This document shows, in pieces, positions 1 to 9,822 of a stretch of 64,000 bases of DNA; positions within the stretch are counted from its first letter, which is position 1, and each line of letters begins with the position of its first letter. The DNA lies in contig NZ_PDWV01000016.1 in NCBI RefSeq assembly GCF_010093385.1, forward strand, positions 1 through 64,000, in the 5' to 3' direction. The notes beneath the pieces were generated by a model, which saw only the letters and a list, made by a program, of their open reading frames with translations, did no database searches and had not been told where the DNA came from. Source of the DNA: Pseudoxanthomonas mexicana (GTDB taxonomy: Bacteria; Pseudomonadota; Gammaproteobacteria; Xanthomonadales; Xanthomonadaceae). The position numbers and the translations under genes were made by a program.

Positions 1-69
1 AACCCGGCCCTCCCGACAAACAGGCAGAACGAAACGAACGTCGAGTCGTTAAGGTGTGATATGCTCTCT

Positions 70-91
70 AAAACGACCAAATGGTCGTTTT
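70..91. promoter_or_regulatory. Inverted repeat, operator-like, upstream of phaC
   Basis: The arms AAAACGACCA (70-79) and TGGTCGTTTT (82-91) are perfect complements separated by two bases. Short-spaced palindromes of this kind are typical binding sites for dimeric TetR-type repressors. No regulator gene is adjacent in the window, so the binding protein is unknown. The site lies about 220 bases before the chosen phaC start. Confidence 0.45.
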
Positions 92-218
92 ATGCTTGGC
101 CGGGCGCCGAACCTGAACGGCTCGATCCCCCAGTCATGGCCGTTGGCGGACTGGCATGCATGCGCGGACACCTTCTGGAGCAGCACATCCAGCACGAAAG
201 CACCATCCTTTACAGCAT

Positions 219-240
219 AAAACATACGACCATTCGTTTT
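219..240. promoter_or_regulatory. Second, imperfect operator-like repeat upstream of phaC
   Basis: This stretch repeats the ACGACCA core of the palindrome at 70-91 and forms ACGA-CCAT-TCGT (226-237), flanked by AAAAC and TTTT. It is a weaker relative of the first site. A shared regulator for both is inference. Confidence 0.3.
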
Positions 241-241
241 T

Positions 242-255
242 TTGATCCAAATCAA
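242..255. promoter_or_regulatory. FNR/Anr-type box TTGAT-N4-ATCAA
   Basis: TTGAT (242-246), CCAA (247-250) and ATCAA (251-255) match the FNR/Anr consensus exactly. FNR-family proteins activate or repress transcription when oxygen, or NO for Dnr, changes. The box is centred 64 bases before the phaC ATG. A class II activator arrangement would put transcription start near 290. No strong -10 hexamer was recognised there. Confidence 0.6.
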
Positions 256-312
256 TGCCTGGGCTGTTCTGAGTTGCGAAGCTGATTTTTCTTGGACAAC
301 AAGGGTCTGGAA

Positions 313-2049
313 ATGCCCCCACAAACTCAGGCCCCCAACCCGCTGGACATACAGGCACGCGCCGCTTTGGCGGACGCGGCCGCCTCGATGTCGCCCCAGT
401 CGGCGTTGCTCGCCTGGGCCGATTGGGCCTCTCATCTGGCCATCTCGCCCGGCAAGCAATCCGAGTTGGCTGCGCTGGCCCTGGAACAGGCCGCGGCCCT
501 GGCCGGATATCTGCGCGAATGCCTGATGACCGGGCCGGGCGAGGCCCGCGACTGCATCGCCCCCCCTGCCCAGGATCGCCGCTTCGCCGAACTGGAATGG
601 CGCCGCTGGCCATTCAACCTCTGGCACCAAGGATTCCTGCTGAACCAGCGCTGGTGGGAGGCAGCCACCCACGGCGTGGCGGGGGTGGAACGCCACCATG
701 AGAACGTCGTCGCCTTCGCCGCGCGCCAGTGGCTGGATCTGTTCTCCCCCGGGAACCAGTTAGCGACCAATCCCGTGGCGCTGAAACGCACGGCCGAGGA
801 GGCGGGCGCGAACTTGGCGCGGGGCCAGGCCATCCTCGCGGAGAACCTGCAACGGGCGCTCGCCGGGATGCCGCCAGCAGGCACGGAGAACTTCGTGGTC
901 GGCCGCGACGTGGCCGCCACGCCCGGCAAGGTGGTGCTGCGCAATCGCTTGATCGAGCTGATCCAGTACGCGCCGACGACGGCGCAGGTGCGTGCCGAAC
1001 CGGTGCTGATCGTCCCGGCCTGGATCATGAAGTACTACATCCTGGACCTGTCACCGCACAACTCGCTGGTGAAGTACCTGGTCGACCAGGGCCACACGGT
1101 GTTCTGCATCTCGTGGAAGAACCCCGGCGCCGGGGATCGCGACCTCGGCATGGACGATTACCTGGACCTGGGCTTCCGTGCTGCGCTCGGCGCGGTCAAC
1201 GCGATCGTGCCCAAACGCAAGGTGCACGCAACCGGCTATTGCCTGGGCGGCACGTTGTTGGCGGTGGCCGCGGCGGCCATGGCCCGCGATGGCGATGACC
1301 GCTTGGCCTCGATGACCTTGTTTTGCGCGCAAACCGATTTCAGCGAACCGGGTGAACTGGGCCTGTTCGTCGACGAGAGCCAGGTCGCGCTGCTGGAGGC
1401 GCAGATGCAGCAGAAGGGATACCTGAGCGCCGAACAGATGGCGGGCGCCTTCCAGATGCTGCGCTCCTACGACCTGCTGTGGTCGCGCATGGTCAGCGAG
1501 TACCTGCTCGGCGAACGCAGGCCCATGAACGACCTGATGGCCTGGAACGCCGATGCCACGCGCATGCCAGCGCGGATGCATTCGCAGTACCTGCATCGAC
1601 TGTTTCTCAACGACGATCTGAGCGAAGGCCGCTATCCAGTAGACGGTCGACCAGTGTCGCTAGGCGACATCACCCTGCCCGTTTTCAGCGTCGGCACCCT
1701 CAGTGACCACGTCGCGCCCTGGCGCTCGGTCTACAAACTGCACTACCTCTCTCCGGCACGGATTACTTTCGTCCTCACGAGCGGCGGCCACAACGCCGGC
1801 ATCGTCAGTGAGCCAGGGCACCCCAACCGCAGCTTCCGCATCGCCACGCGACCAGCGGGCGGCAACTACATCCCCCCCGACCAATGGCTCGAAACCACGC
1901 CTTCGAAGGACGGCTCGTGGTGGCCTGCCTGGGTCGCGTGGCTGCGCAAACATTCCGGAGCGTCCGTCCCGCCTCCGCCCATCGGCGCGCCGCGCAAGGG
2001 CTACCAACCCGCCGGCGATGCGCCGGGTTGCTATGTGCTGGAGAACTGA
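313..2049 (+). CDS. phaC: Class I poly(3-hydroxyalkanoate) synthase PhaC
   Basis: Polymerises (R)-3-hydroxyacyl-CoA into PHA at the surface of cytoplasmic granules. The protein is 578 residues from the ATG at 313, close to the roughly 590 of class I synthases. An in-frame TTG at 292 would add seven residues; the ATG is preferred because AAGGG lies just upstream. The N-terminal PhaC domain is followed by an alpha/beta-hydrolase core. The lipase-like box G-Y-C-L-G-G holds the nucleophile Cys310; Asp465 (in TLSDHVAP) and His493 (in GGHNAG) complete the usual Cys-Asp-His triad. The gene opens a long plus-strand operon and is one base from the next gene. An FNR-type box lies upstream. Confidence 0.96.
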   Translation: MPPQTQAPNPLDIQARAALADAAASMSPQSALLAWADWASHLAISPGKQSELAALALEQAAALAGYLRECLMTGPGEARDCIAPPAQDRRFAELEWRRWPFNLWHQGFLLNQRWWEAATHGVAGVERHHENVVAFAARQWLDLFSPGNQLATNPVALKRTAEEAGANLARGQAILAENLQRALAGMPPAGTENFVVGRDVAATPGKVVLRNRLIELIQYAPTTAQVRAEPVLIVPAWIMKYYILDLSPHNSLVKYLVDQGHTVFCISWKNPGAGDRDLGMDDYLDLGFRAALGAVNAIVPKRKVHATGYCLGGTLLAVAAAAMARDGDDRLASMTLFCAQTDFSEPGELGLFVDESQVALLEAQMQQKGYLSAEQMAGAFQMLRSYDLLWSRMVSEYLLGERRPMNDLMAWNADATRMPARMHSQYLHRLFLNDDLSEGRYPVDGRPVSLGDITLPVFSVGTLSDHVAPWRSVYKLHYLSPARITFVLTSGGHNAGIVSEPGHPNRSFRIATRPAGGNYIPPDQWLETTPSKDGSWWPAWVAWLRKHSGASVPPPPIGAPRKGYQPAGDAPGCYVLEN

Positions 2050-2050
2050 C

Positions 2051-2815
2051 ATGGGCATACTCAAAGACAAGAAGGGTCTAGTCATCGGCATCGCCAACCA
2101 ACGCAGCATCGCCTGGGCCTGCGCCAGGGCGTTCTACAAAGCCGGCGCGACGCTCGGAGGCACTTGGCTCTCAGACAAGTCCCGCCCACATGTCGAACCA
2201 CTGCTCGATGCTTTGGGTGCGGACATTCGCCGGCCGCTCGATGTATTGGACGATAGCCAGATGCAGGGGCTGTTCGAGGAAGTCCAACGCCGCTGGGGTC
2301 GCCTGGACTTCCTGCTCCATTCCATCGCTTTCGCACCCAAGGCTGATCTGCTCGGCCGTCTCGTCGACAGCTCACGTGATGGTTTCGGCGTGGCCATGGA
2401 TGTCTCCTGCCATTCCTTCATCCGCCTGGCACGCCAAGCCGAGCCGCTCATGACCGAGGGCGGCAGCCTGATCACCATGAGCTATTTGGGAAGCAGCGAA
2501 GTCGTGCGGAACTACGGAATCATGGGACCGGTCAAGGCCGCACTGGAATCGGCTACGCGCTATCTCGCCGCCGAACTCGGCCCTGCCGGCATACGCGTCA
2601 ACGCCATTTCGCCTGGACCGATCCCGACCCGCGCCGCTTCCGGACTGAGCGACTTCGACGCCTTGGTGGCGGACAGTGCGGCACGCGCGCCGATGCGCGG
2701 GCCGCTGACCATCGACGACGTCGGTCCGCTGTGCGCGTTCCTCGCCAGCGACGGCGCCCGCGCCATGACCGGCTCCACGCTGTTCGTGGACGGCGGCTAT
2801 CACATCCTCAACTAG
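2051..2815 (+). CDS. FabI-like enoyl-[ACP] reductase (SDR)
   Basis: A 254-residue short-chain dehydrogenase of the enoyl-ACP reductase (FabI) type, which reduces trans-2-enoyl thioesters with NAD(P)H. The nucleotide-binding N-terminus reads VIGIANQRSIAWA, as in FabI. Tyr145 (SYLG) and the Tyr155-x6-Lys162 pair match FabI spacing rather than the Yx3K of classical SDRs. The ATG follows the phaC stop by one base, so translation is probably coupled. FabI paralogues occur in several PHA/phosphotransacetylase clusters. Its task here, fatty-acid synthesis or supply of precursor to PHA, cannot be told from sequence, so it may not be the housekeeping FabI. Confidence 0.85.
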   Translation: MGILKDKKGLVIGIANQRSIAWACARAFYKAGATLGGTWLSDKSRPHVEPLLDALGADIRRPLDVLDDSQMQGLFEEVQRRWGRLDFLLHSIAFAPKADLLGRLVDSSRDGFGVAMDVSCHSFIRLARQAEPLMTEGGSLITMSYLGSSEVVRNYGIMGPVKAALESATRYLAAELGPAGIRVNAISPGPIPTRAASGLSDFDALVADSAARAPMRGPLTIDDVGPLCAFLASDGARAMTGSTLFVDGGYHILN

Positions 2816-2833
2816 CAGACGGATCTTCAGCCA

Positions 2834-4297
2834 GTGGCCGCGCAAGCCCCAATCACGCCTTCTCCCGACACGCATGCGGAATCCCATCGTCTCGGCATCG
2901 CAGCAGGACTGCTGGCCGTTGCGCTGTCCGGTTGCGCGTCGATGGCCCCCCCTCATGCCACGCCACCGCCTCCCGTACCCGACCACTGGCTCGGCTATGT
3001 CGCCGCGGATGCATCGGGTGCCAATGCCGCGGAACTCTCATGGCAGGCGTACTTTCGCGACCCGGGGCTCCAGCGGCTGATCGAAACCGCGCTGGTCAAC
3101 AACCGCGACCTGCGCGTCGCCGCACTGCGAGCCGAGGAAGCGCGGGCCGCCTTCCGCATCCAGCGGGCCGACCAGTTCCCGGGCTTCGGCATCGACGCGC
3201 AGAGCGCGCGGGCGCGGGTGCCGGGCGACCTCAGCGCCACCGGCCAGTCCGTCGTCGCAGGCGAATACCGCGCCGAAGTCGGCCTGAGCAGTTGGGAGCT
3301 CGACCTGTGGGGTCGCGTCCGCAACCTGAAGGAATCGGCCCTGCAAAGCTGGCTGGCCACCGACGCCGGGCGCCGCGCGGCCGAGCTCGCATTGATCGGA
3401 CAGGTCGGCGACGGCTATCTCGGCCTGCGCGAGTTGGACGAGCGTGTCGCCCTGGCGCGTCGGACGGTGCAGACCCGCGAGGAGTCCTACCGCATCTTCA
3501 GCCGTCGCCACGAGGTCGGCGCGACCTCCAAGCTGGAACTGACCCAGGTCCAGACCCTGTTGACCCAGGCACAGGCGCTGCTTGCGCAGCTGGAACTCGC
3601 GCGAGCCCATCAGCTGCATGCCCTGGGGCAATTGCTGGGAACCCATCCAGGAGCGTTGCCAGAGGCGACACCCTTCGACGAAACCCTGATGCTCGCCGAA
3701 CTGACGCCGGGACTGCCTTCGGCGGTACTGGCGTCACGGCCGGACGTCGCCGCCGCCGAGCATCTGCTTCGCGGCGCCAATGCGAACATCGGCGCGGCGC
3801 GTGCCGCGTTCTTTCCACGCATTGCACTCACCGGCAGCTGGGGCAGCGCGAGCGCGGAACTCGATGGCTTGTTCGAGTCTGGCAGCCGGACCTGGACTTT
3901 CATACCAACGTTGTCGCTGCCGATCTTCGATGGCGGCCGGTTGCGCGCCAGCCTGGCGCTAACCGAGGCGCGCCGCCACATCGCCGTCGCCGAGTACGAA
4001 AAGACCGTCCAGACGGCGTTCCGCGAGATCGCGGACGCTCTGGCCGCACGCCGCTGGCTGGCCGAACAGCTCCAGATCGCCCAGACCACGCTGGAGGCTC
4101 AGTCCGAGCGCACTCGCCTGGCGCAACTGCGCTACGACGCCGGCTCGGCCACCTATCTGGAAGTGCTGGACGCCCAGCGCGACCTGCTCGCAGCCGAGCA
4201 GCAGCTGGTGCAGGCACGGCGCGCGGTGCTCTCGAGCCAGGTCGCGCTGTACACGACGCTGGGCGGCGGTTCGGCCGCTCCCTCCTCCAACCAATGA
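2834..4297 (+). CDS. Outer-membrane efflux lipoprotein, NodT/OprM family
   Basis: 487 residues from a GTG start. An N-terminal signal sequence ends in a lipobox (ALSGC, Cys about residue 33), so a lipid-anchored outer-membrane protein is expected. Two OEP repeats follow, with the family phrases ELSWQAYFRDPGLQRLI, SWELDLWGRVRN and LSLPIFDGGRLRA. The family forms trimeric TolC-like channels for tripartite export. Its TGA overlaps the ATG of the HlyD gene (ATGA), which ties the two together. With the following three genes it would complete a channel, adaptor and ABC pump. The substrate is unknown. Confidence 0.92.
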   Translation: MAAQAPITPSPDTHAESHRLGIAAGLLAVALSGCASMAPPHATPPPPVPDHWLGYVAADASGANAAELSWQAYFRDPGLQRLIETALVNNRDLRVAALRAEEARAAFRIQRADQFPGFGIDAQSARARVPGDLSATGQSVVAGEYRAEVGLSSWELDLWGRVRNLKESALQSWLATDAGRRAAELALIGQVGDGYLGLRELDERVALARRTVQTREESYRIFSRRHEVGATSKLELTQVQTLLTQAQALLAQLELARAHQLHALGQLLGTHPGALPEATPFDETLMLAELTPGLPSAVLASRPDVAAAEHLLRGANANIGAARAAFFPRIALTGSWGSASAELDGLFESGSRTWTFIPTLSLPIFDGGRLRASLALTEARRHIAVAEYEKTVQTAFREIADALAARRWLAEQLQIAQTTLEAQSERTRLAQLRYDAGSATYLEVLDAQRDLLAAEQQLVQARRAVLSSQVALYTTLGGGSAAPSSNQ

Positions 4298-5394
4298 CGA
4301 CTTCCGACGCCATGGCCCTCACCCCTCCCCTGAAAAAGAAACTGCTCACGGCGGCTGTCCTGGCCGGTGTCCTCCTGCTGGCCTGGTGGCTCTGGCGCAC
4401 CCTGTCCGACGATGGCCCGGGCGAGGGCTTCGTCAGCGGCAACGGCCGCATCGAGGCGACCGAGATCGACGTGGCCACCAAGCTGCCTGGGCGGATCGAG
4501 GAAGTCCTGGTAAGCGAAGGCGAGTTCGTCAAAGCCGGCCAACCGCTTGCGCGGATGCAGATCGACACGCTGCAGGCACAGCGCGAGGAGGCAGAAGCCG
4601 GCCGCCAGCAGGCGCTGCATGCCGCCGCCGCTGCGGAGGCACAGGTCGCACTGCGGCGCAGCGACGTCGCTGCCGCACAGGCACTGATCGTCCAGCGCGA
4701 TGCCGAGCTGGACGCCGCGCAACGACGGCTGGCGCGATCGGAAACACTGGCCAAGGAAGGTGCCGCCTCCGGTCAGGAGCTCGACGACGATCGCGCCCGG
4801 GTGCGCGGCGCCGAAGCCGCGCTGGCGGCCACCCGTGCCCAGGCGACCGCCGCCGAAGCCGCCGTGAAGGCCGCCGAGGCGCAGGTCGTCGGCGCGCGCT
4901 CCAGCGTGGAAGCCGCGGCCGCAACCGTGGCCCGGATCGAGGCCGACTTGGCCGATAGCGTGCTCAAGGCTCCGCGCCGCGGCCGGGTGCAGGTGCGCGT
5001 GGCCCAACCCGGCGAGGTGCTCGGTGCCGGCGGTCGCGTGCTCAATTTGCTCGACCTGTCCGACGTCTACATGACCTTCTTCGTGCCCGAGACCGCGGCC
5101 GGCCGGATCGCACTCGGCACCGAGGTACGGATCGTGCTCGACACCGCCCCAGACTACGCGATCCCGGCTCGGGTGTCGTTCGTCGCCAGCCAGGCCCAGT
5201 TCACGCCCAAAACCGTCGAGACGGCCAGCGAGCGCCAGAAGCTGATGTTCCGAGTACGTGCGCAGATTCCGCCCGAGCTGTTGCAGCAGTACATCGAGCA
5301 GGTCAAGACCGGCGTCCCCGGCGTGGCCTGGGTGAAGCTGGATCCGGACGCCGCATGGCCCGCCTCCCTGGCTACCGTCGTAGCGCAGGACTGA
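4294..5394 (+). CDS. HlyD-family membrane-fusion protein (YhiI-like)
   Basis: A 366-residue periplasmic adaptor. One membrane segment lies at about residues 13-29 (LLTAAVLAGVLLLAWWLW). It is followed by a lipoyl-like half motif (ATKLPGRIEEVLVSEGEFV), a long Ala/Glu/Arg-rich coiled coil at about residues 90-220, the second lipoyl half (KAPRRGRVQVRVAQPGEVL) and a beta-barrel. The order HlyD, RbbA-like, YhhJ-like is the same as yhiI-rbbA-yhhJ of Escherichia coli, so the adaptor probably links the ABC pump to the channel encoded just upstream. It overlaps that gene by four bases. Confidence 0.92.
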   Translation: MTTSDAMALTPPLKKKLLTAAVLAGVLLLAWWLWRTLSDDGPGEGFVSGNGRIEATEIDVATKLPGRIEEVLVSEGEFVKAGQPLARMQIDTLQAQREEAEAGRQQALHAAAAAEAQVALRRSDVAAAQALIVQRDAELDAAQRRLARSETLAKEGAASGQELDDDRARVRGAEAALAATRAQATAAEAAVKAAEAQVVGARSSVEAAAATVARIEADLADSVLKAPRRGRVQVRVAQPGEVLGAGGRVLNLLDLSDVYMTFFVPETAAGRIALGTEVRIVLDTAPDYAIPARVSFVASQAQFTPKTVETASERQKLMFRVRAQIPPELLQQYIEQVKTGVPGVAWVKLDPDAAWPASLATVVAQD

Positions 5395-5403
5395 GACGCC
5401 GCC

Positions 5404-8157
5404 ATGCCGCGTGAGCCCGCTTCCGCCGTCGCACGCTTGCAGGGCGTGCGCCTCCGCTACCACAAAGTCGAGGCACTTGCCGGTATCGATTTGGACGTGC
5501 CATCAGGACGTATGGTTGGCTTGATCGGCCCCGACGGTGTCGGCAAATCCAGCCTGTTGTCGCTCATCTCCGGCGCGCGCCGCATCCAGGAAGGCCGCGT
5601 CGAGGTGCTGGGTGGCGACATGGCCGAGCGGCGCCATCGCGCGGTCGTCTGCCCACGCATCGCCTACATGCCGCAGGGCCTGGGCAAGAACCTCTATCCC
5701 ACGCTCTCAGTGGAGGAGAACCTGCAGTTCTTCGCGCGGCTGTTCGGCCACGATGCGGCCGAACGCCGCCGTCGCATCAACGAGCTCACCCGCGCCACCG
5801 GCCTGCACCCGTTTCTCGCCCGACCGGCCGGCAAGCTGTCCGGCGGCATGAAGCAGAAGCTCGGCCTGTGCTGCGCGCTGATCCACGATCCCGACCTGCT
5901 GATCCTCGACGAGCCCACCACCGGCGTGGACCCGCTGGCGCGTGCCCAGTTCTGGGACCTGATCTCGCATATCCGCAGGCAGCGCCCCGGCATGAGCGTG
6001 ATCGTGGCCACGGCCTATATGGATGAAGCCCAGCGGTTCGACTGGCTGGTGGCGATGGACGCGGGCATGGTGCTCGCCACCGGCACGCCGCGGAACCTGC
6101 GGGAGCGCACCGGCGCCGAATCGCTGGAAGCGGCCTTCATCCGCCTGCTGCCGGAGGAGAAGACCCGCGGCCACGTCGCGGTGGCTATTCCTCCACTACG
6201 GACGGACGAGGACGACATAGCCATCGAGGCGCAGGACCTAACCATGCGCTTCGGCGACTTCGTCGCAGTCGATCACGTGTCCTTCCGCATTCGGCGCGGC
6301 GAGATCTTTGGCTTCCTCGGCTCCAACGGCTGCGGCAAGACCACGACCATGAAGATGCTGACCGGCCTGCTGCCGGCAAGCGAGGGCAAGGCCTGGCTGT
6401 TTGGCCGCGAAGTCGACCCGAAGGATATCGGTACGCGCCGCCGCGTTGGCTACATGTCGCAGGCGTTCTCGCTGTACGGCGAACTCACGGTGCGCCAGAA
6501 CCTGGTTCTGCACGCGCAGCTGTTCAACGTTCCCAAGACGGACATACCGCAGCGGGTGGACCAGATGGTGGAGCGCTTCGGCCTGGCCGGCGTGCTCGAC
6601 AGCCTGCCCGAGAGCCTGCCGCTGGGCGTGCGCCAGCGGCTCTCGCTGGCGGTGGCGATGGTGCACCGGCCCGAGCTGCTGATCCTGGACGAGCCGACTT
6701 CGGGCGTGGATCCGGTGGCGCGCGACGCGTTCTGGCGTCTGCTGGTGGAGCTGTCGCGGCGCGACAAGGTCACCATCTTCATCTCCACCCACTTCATGAA
6801 CGAGGCCGAGCGCTGCGATCGCATGTCGATGATGCACGCCGGCAAGGTACTCGACAGCGACGCGCCGGCTAGGCTGGTGGAGAAACGCGGCGCCAGGACG
6901 CTGGAGGACGCCTTCATCGGCTACCTGATCGAAGCCGGTGGCGACGCGCCTGCCGGGGATGAAGAAGACGGGGACACGACCGTGCCCACACCGGCGGAAG
7001 CCAGCGGGCACGCCGCCGTCCACGACAAACGCCGCCCGTTCAGCCTGCAGCGCATGGTCGCCTACCTGTGGCGCGAGGCGCTGGAACTGCGACGCGACCC
7101 GGTCCGGGCGACCCTGGCCCTGGGCGGCTCGATCCTGCTGATGTTCGTGATCGGCTTCGGCATCAGCATGGACGTCGAGGACCTGCGCTTCGCGGTGCTC
7201 GCCCGCGACCAGACCACGCTCAGCCGCGACTACGCGCTGCAGCTGTCGGGCTCGCGCTACTTCATCGAACGCCCGGCGATCGTCGACTACGAGGACCTGG
7301 ACCGGCGCATGCGCAGCGGCGAGCTGTCGCTGGCGATCGAGATCCCTCACGGCTTCATGCGCGACGCGCTGGCCGGGCGCCAGGTGGAGATCGGCGCCTG
7401 GGTCGATGGCGCCATGCCGATGCGCGCGGAGACCGCACAGGGCTACGTACAGGGCATGCACCAGCACTGGCTGGCCGCGCAGGCCGCCGATCGCGTCGGC
7501 ACGCTGCCGGCCGGCGCCAACGTGCAGACCCGGTTCCGCTACAACCCCGACGTCAGGAGCCTGCCGGCGATGGTGCCCGCGGTCGTCCCGCTGCTGCTGT
7601 TGCTGCTGCCGGCGATGCTGACCGCGCTGGCCGTGGTGCGCGAGAAGGAAACCGGCTCGATCAACAACTTCTACGTCACCCCGGTCACCCGTACCGAGTT
7701 CCTGCTCGGCAAGCAGCTGCCGTACGTGGGCCTGGCGATGATCAACTTCCTGTTGATGAGCTTGCTGGGGGTCACGGTGTTCGGCGTGCCGGTCACCGGC
7801 AGCTTCCTCACGCTCGCGCTGGCGGCGCTGGTCTTCAGCTTCGCTTCCACCGGCATGGGCCTGCTGGCGTCCTCGGTGACCCGGAGCCAGATCGCGGCGA
7901 TGTTCATCGCGATGGTCGGCACGATCCTGCCGGCCACCCAGTTCTCCGGCCTGATCGATCCGGTGTCCTCGCTCGAGGGCGCCGGCAGGCTGATCGGCCA
8001 GGTCTATCCGGCCCCCCACATGGTCACCATCAGCCGCGGCGTGTTCAGCAAGGCGCTGGGGTTCGCCGACCTGACCGGCGCGTTCTGGGCGATGCTGCTG
8101 TCGGTGCCGGTCATCCTGGGCATCTCCATCGCGCTGCTGCGCAAGCAGGAGCGCTGA
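5404..8157 (+). CDS. rbbA: RbbA-like fusion: two ABC ATPase domains plus ABC-2 permease
   Basis: 917 residues, very close to E. coli RbbA (911). The first nucleotide-binding domain has Walker [10 protein letters not shown] (42-50), a signature LSGGMKQK and Walker [14 protein letters not shown]. The second has [10 protein letters not shown], a variant signature LGVRQRLS and [13 protein letters not shown]. An ABC-2 permease of about six membrane segments begins near residue 560. E. coli RbbA was named for ribosome association, but this domain plan and its partners here (adaptor, second permease, channel) point to export. It ends two bases before the ATG of the next permease gene. Confidence 0.92.
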   Translation: MPREPASAVARLQGVRLRYHKVEALAGIDLDVPSGRMVGLIGPDGVGKSSLLSLISGARRIQEGRVEVLGGDMAERRHRAVVCPRIAYMPQGLGKNLYPTLSVEENLQFFARLFGHDAAERRRRINELTRATGLHPFLARPAGKLSGGMKQKLGLCCALIHDPDLLILDEPTTGVDPLARAQFWDLISHIRRQRPGMSVIVATAYMDEAQRFDWLVAMDAGMVLATGTPRNLRERTGAESLEAAFIRLLPEEKTRGHVAVAIPPLRTDEDDIAIEAQDLTMRFGDFVAVDHVSFRIRRGEIFGFLGSNGCGKTTTMKMLTGLLPASEGKAWLFGREVDPKDIGTRRRVGYMSQAFSLYGELTVRQNLVLHAQLFNVPKTDIPQRVDQMVERFGLAGVLDSLPESLPLGVRQRLSLAVAMVHRPELLILDEPTSGVDPVARDAFWRLLVELSRRDKVTIFISTHFMNEAERCDRMSMMHAGKVLDSDAPARLVEKRGARTLEDAFIGYLIEAGGDAPAGDEEDGDTTVPTPAEASGHAAVHDKRRPFSLQRMVAYLWREALELRRDPVRATLALGGSILLMFVIGFGISMDVEDLRFAVLARDQTTLSRDYALQLSGSRYFIERPAIVDYEDLDRRMRSGELSLAIEIPHGFMRDALAGRQVEIGAWVDGAMPMRAETAQGYVQGMHQHWLAAQAADRVGTLPAGANVQTRFRYNPDVRSLPAMVPAVVPLLLLLLPAMLTALAVVREKETGSINNFYVTPVTRTEFLLGKQLPYVGLAMINFLLMSLLGVTVFGVPVTGSFLTLALAALVFSFASTGMGLLASSVTRSQIAAMFIAMVGTILPATQFSGLIDPVSSLEGAGRLIGQVYPAPHMVTISRGVFSKALGFADLTGAFWAMLLSVPVILGISIALLRKQER

Positions 8158-8158
8158 G

Positions 8159-9289
8159 ATGAAGGCCCGCCACCTCGCCAACATCTACCGGCTCGGCGTC
8201 AAGGAGCTGTGGAGCCTGTGGCGCGACCCGATGATGCTGGTACTGATCGTCTACGTGTTCACCGGCGCGGTCTACATGGCCGCCACGGCGATGCCCGAGA
8301 CCCTGCACAAGACCCCGATCGCGATCGTCGACGAGGACGACTCGCCGCTGTCCCGGCACATCGTCAGCGCGTTCTACCCGCCGCAGTTCATCGTGCCGGA
8401 GATGATCCCGATGTCCGGGATGGATCCGGGCATGGACGAGGGCCGCCACACCTTCGCCCTGTACATCCCGCAGGGGTTCCAGCGCGACGTGCTGGCCGGA
8501 CGGTCCCCCGAACTGCAGCTCAACGTCGACGCCACCCGCATGAGCCAGGCCTTCGCCGGCAGCGGCGCGGTGCAGCAGATCGTGCTCGGCGAGGTCAACG
8601 AATTCGTCCAGCGCCAGCGCGGCGGTTCGGCGCCGCCGGTGGACCTGGCGCTGCGGGCGCGCTTCAACCCGGCGCTGGACAAGAGCTGGTTCGGCGGCCT
8701 GATGCAGATCATCAACTACATCACCATGCTGTCGATCGTGCTCACCGGCGCGGCGCTGATCCGCGAGCGCGAGCACGGCACCATCGAGCACCTGCTGGTG
8801 ATGCCGGTCACCCCCACCGAGATCATGCTGTCCAAGGTCTGGTCGATGGGACTGGTGGTGCTGGTGGCATCGGCACTGTCGGTGAACGTCGTGGTGCGCG
8901 GACTGATCGGAGTGCCGATCGAGGGCTCGCTACCGCTGTTCTTCGCCGGCGCGGCGCTATGCCTGTTCGCGACCACCTCGATGGGCATCTTCCTGGCGAC
9001 CCTGGCGCGCAACATGCCGCAGTTCGGCATGCTGATGATGCTCACGCTGCTGCCGCTGCAGCTGCTCTCCGGCGGCAGCACGCCGCGCGAGAGCATGCCC
9101 GAACTGGTGCAGAACCTCATGCTGGTCGCACCCACCACCCATTTCGTCGAAGTCGGCCAGGCGATCCTGTATCGCGGCGCCGGCATCGACGTCGTCTGGA
9201 AACCGTTTCTGTGGCTGGCGATCATCGGCGCTGTGCTGTTCGCCCTGTCGCTAGCCCGCTTTCGCAAAACCATCAGCCGGATGGCGTGA
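8159..9289 (+). CDS. yhhJ: ABC-2 type permease (YhhJ-like)
   Basis: A 376-residue inner-membrane permease. One N-terminal segment (about residues 22-41) is followed by a periplasmic domain of about 140 residues and a C-terminal block of five segments containing the ABC-2 phrase REREHGTIEHLLVMPVTPTEI. It has no ATPase domain and would pair with the RbbA-like protein encoded two bases upstream. It closes the efflux set; the next gene returns to PHA functions. Confidence 0.9.
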   Translation: MKARHLANIYRLGVKELWSLWRDPMMLVLIVYVFTGAVYMAATAMPETLHKTPIAIVDEDDSPLSRHIVSAFYPPQFIVPEMIPMSGMDPGMDEGRHTFALYIPQGFQRDVLAGRSPELQLNVDATRMSQAFAGSGAVQQIVLGEVNEFVQRQRGGSAPPVDLALRARFNPALDKSWFGGLMQIINYITMLSIVLTGAALIREREHGTIEHLLVMPVTPTEIMLSKVWSMGLVVLVASALSVNVVVRGLIGVPIEGSLPLFFAGAALCLFATTSMGIFLATLARNMPQFGMLMMLTLLPLQLLSGGSTPRESMPELVQNLMLVAPTTHFVEVGQAILYRGAGIDVVWKPFLWLAIIGAVLFALSLARFRKTISRMA

Positions 9290-9336
9290 TGGACCACATG
9301 CATGGATGCGCCAAATTCCACATCGAGGTGATCGAC

Positions 9337-9816
9337 ATGAGCAAGATGAATCTGCCGTTGGATCTGTACAAGGCGAACCTAGAATTGCAAGCCAGACTCG
9401 GCAAGCTGTTCCAAGAGGGCGGCAAGCAATGGCTCGACTACGGCTACCGGTTGGTCAATGACGGCATTGCAGAAACCGATGCCGAGATCGAACAGGTTCT
9501 GCGGTCCGAGGACTGGCAGAAGCTGGCGACCCTGCCGGCCGAATCGTTCTGGCGCCAACTACAACAGCGCTTTGGCGACAGCCAAGCCGCCACTCAGATG
9601 GCCGTTACTGCGCAGACCGGCTTCGTCCGCGGCCTGCAGGAAGCCGTGCAAGCATGGCAGAAGCAGACTGCGGAAGCGTTGGGAACTGTTGCGTCGACCA
9701 CCGTGTTCGGCGACCCCGCATGGAGCAATCTGATCAAACCGTGGGAGCAACTGCTGCCGACCGGTTCCACCGGCCAGACAGCATCAGGAAAGCCTGCCAC
9801 GAAAGGCAGCAGGTGA
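9337..9816 (+). CDS. Phasin family granule-associated protein
   Basis: 159 residues, entirely helical in appearance, with an amphipathic N-terminal half and a Thr/Ser/Lys-rich tail. Phasins coat PHA granules and control their size and number. The start is set by GAGGTG nine bases upstream of the ATG at 9337. It lies 48 bases after the efflux permease and seven bases before phaB. Sequence conservation in phasins is low, so position between phaC and phaB-phaA is part of the evidence. Confidence 0.8.
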   Translation: MSKMNLPLDLYKANLELQARLGKLFQEGGKQWLDYGYRLVNDGIAETDAEIEQVLRSEDWQKLATLPAESFWRQLQQRFGDSQAATQMAVTAQTGFVRGLQEAVQAWQKQTAEALGTVASTTVFGDPAWSNLIKPWEQLLPTGSTGQTASGKPATKGSR

Positions 9817-9822
9817 ACGATC

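Noticed and set aside
6238-8184. Long minus-strand open frame opposite the RbbA-like gene
   Set aside because: Rich in Arg, Gln, His and Ala without any domain; it is the usual antisense shadow of a GC-rich gene.
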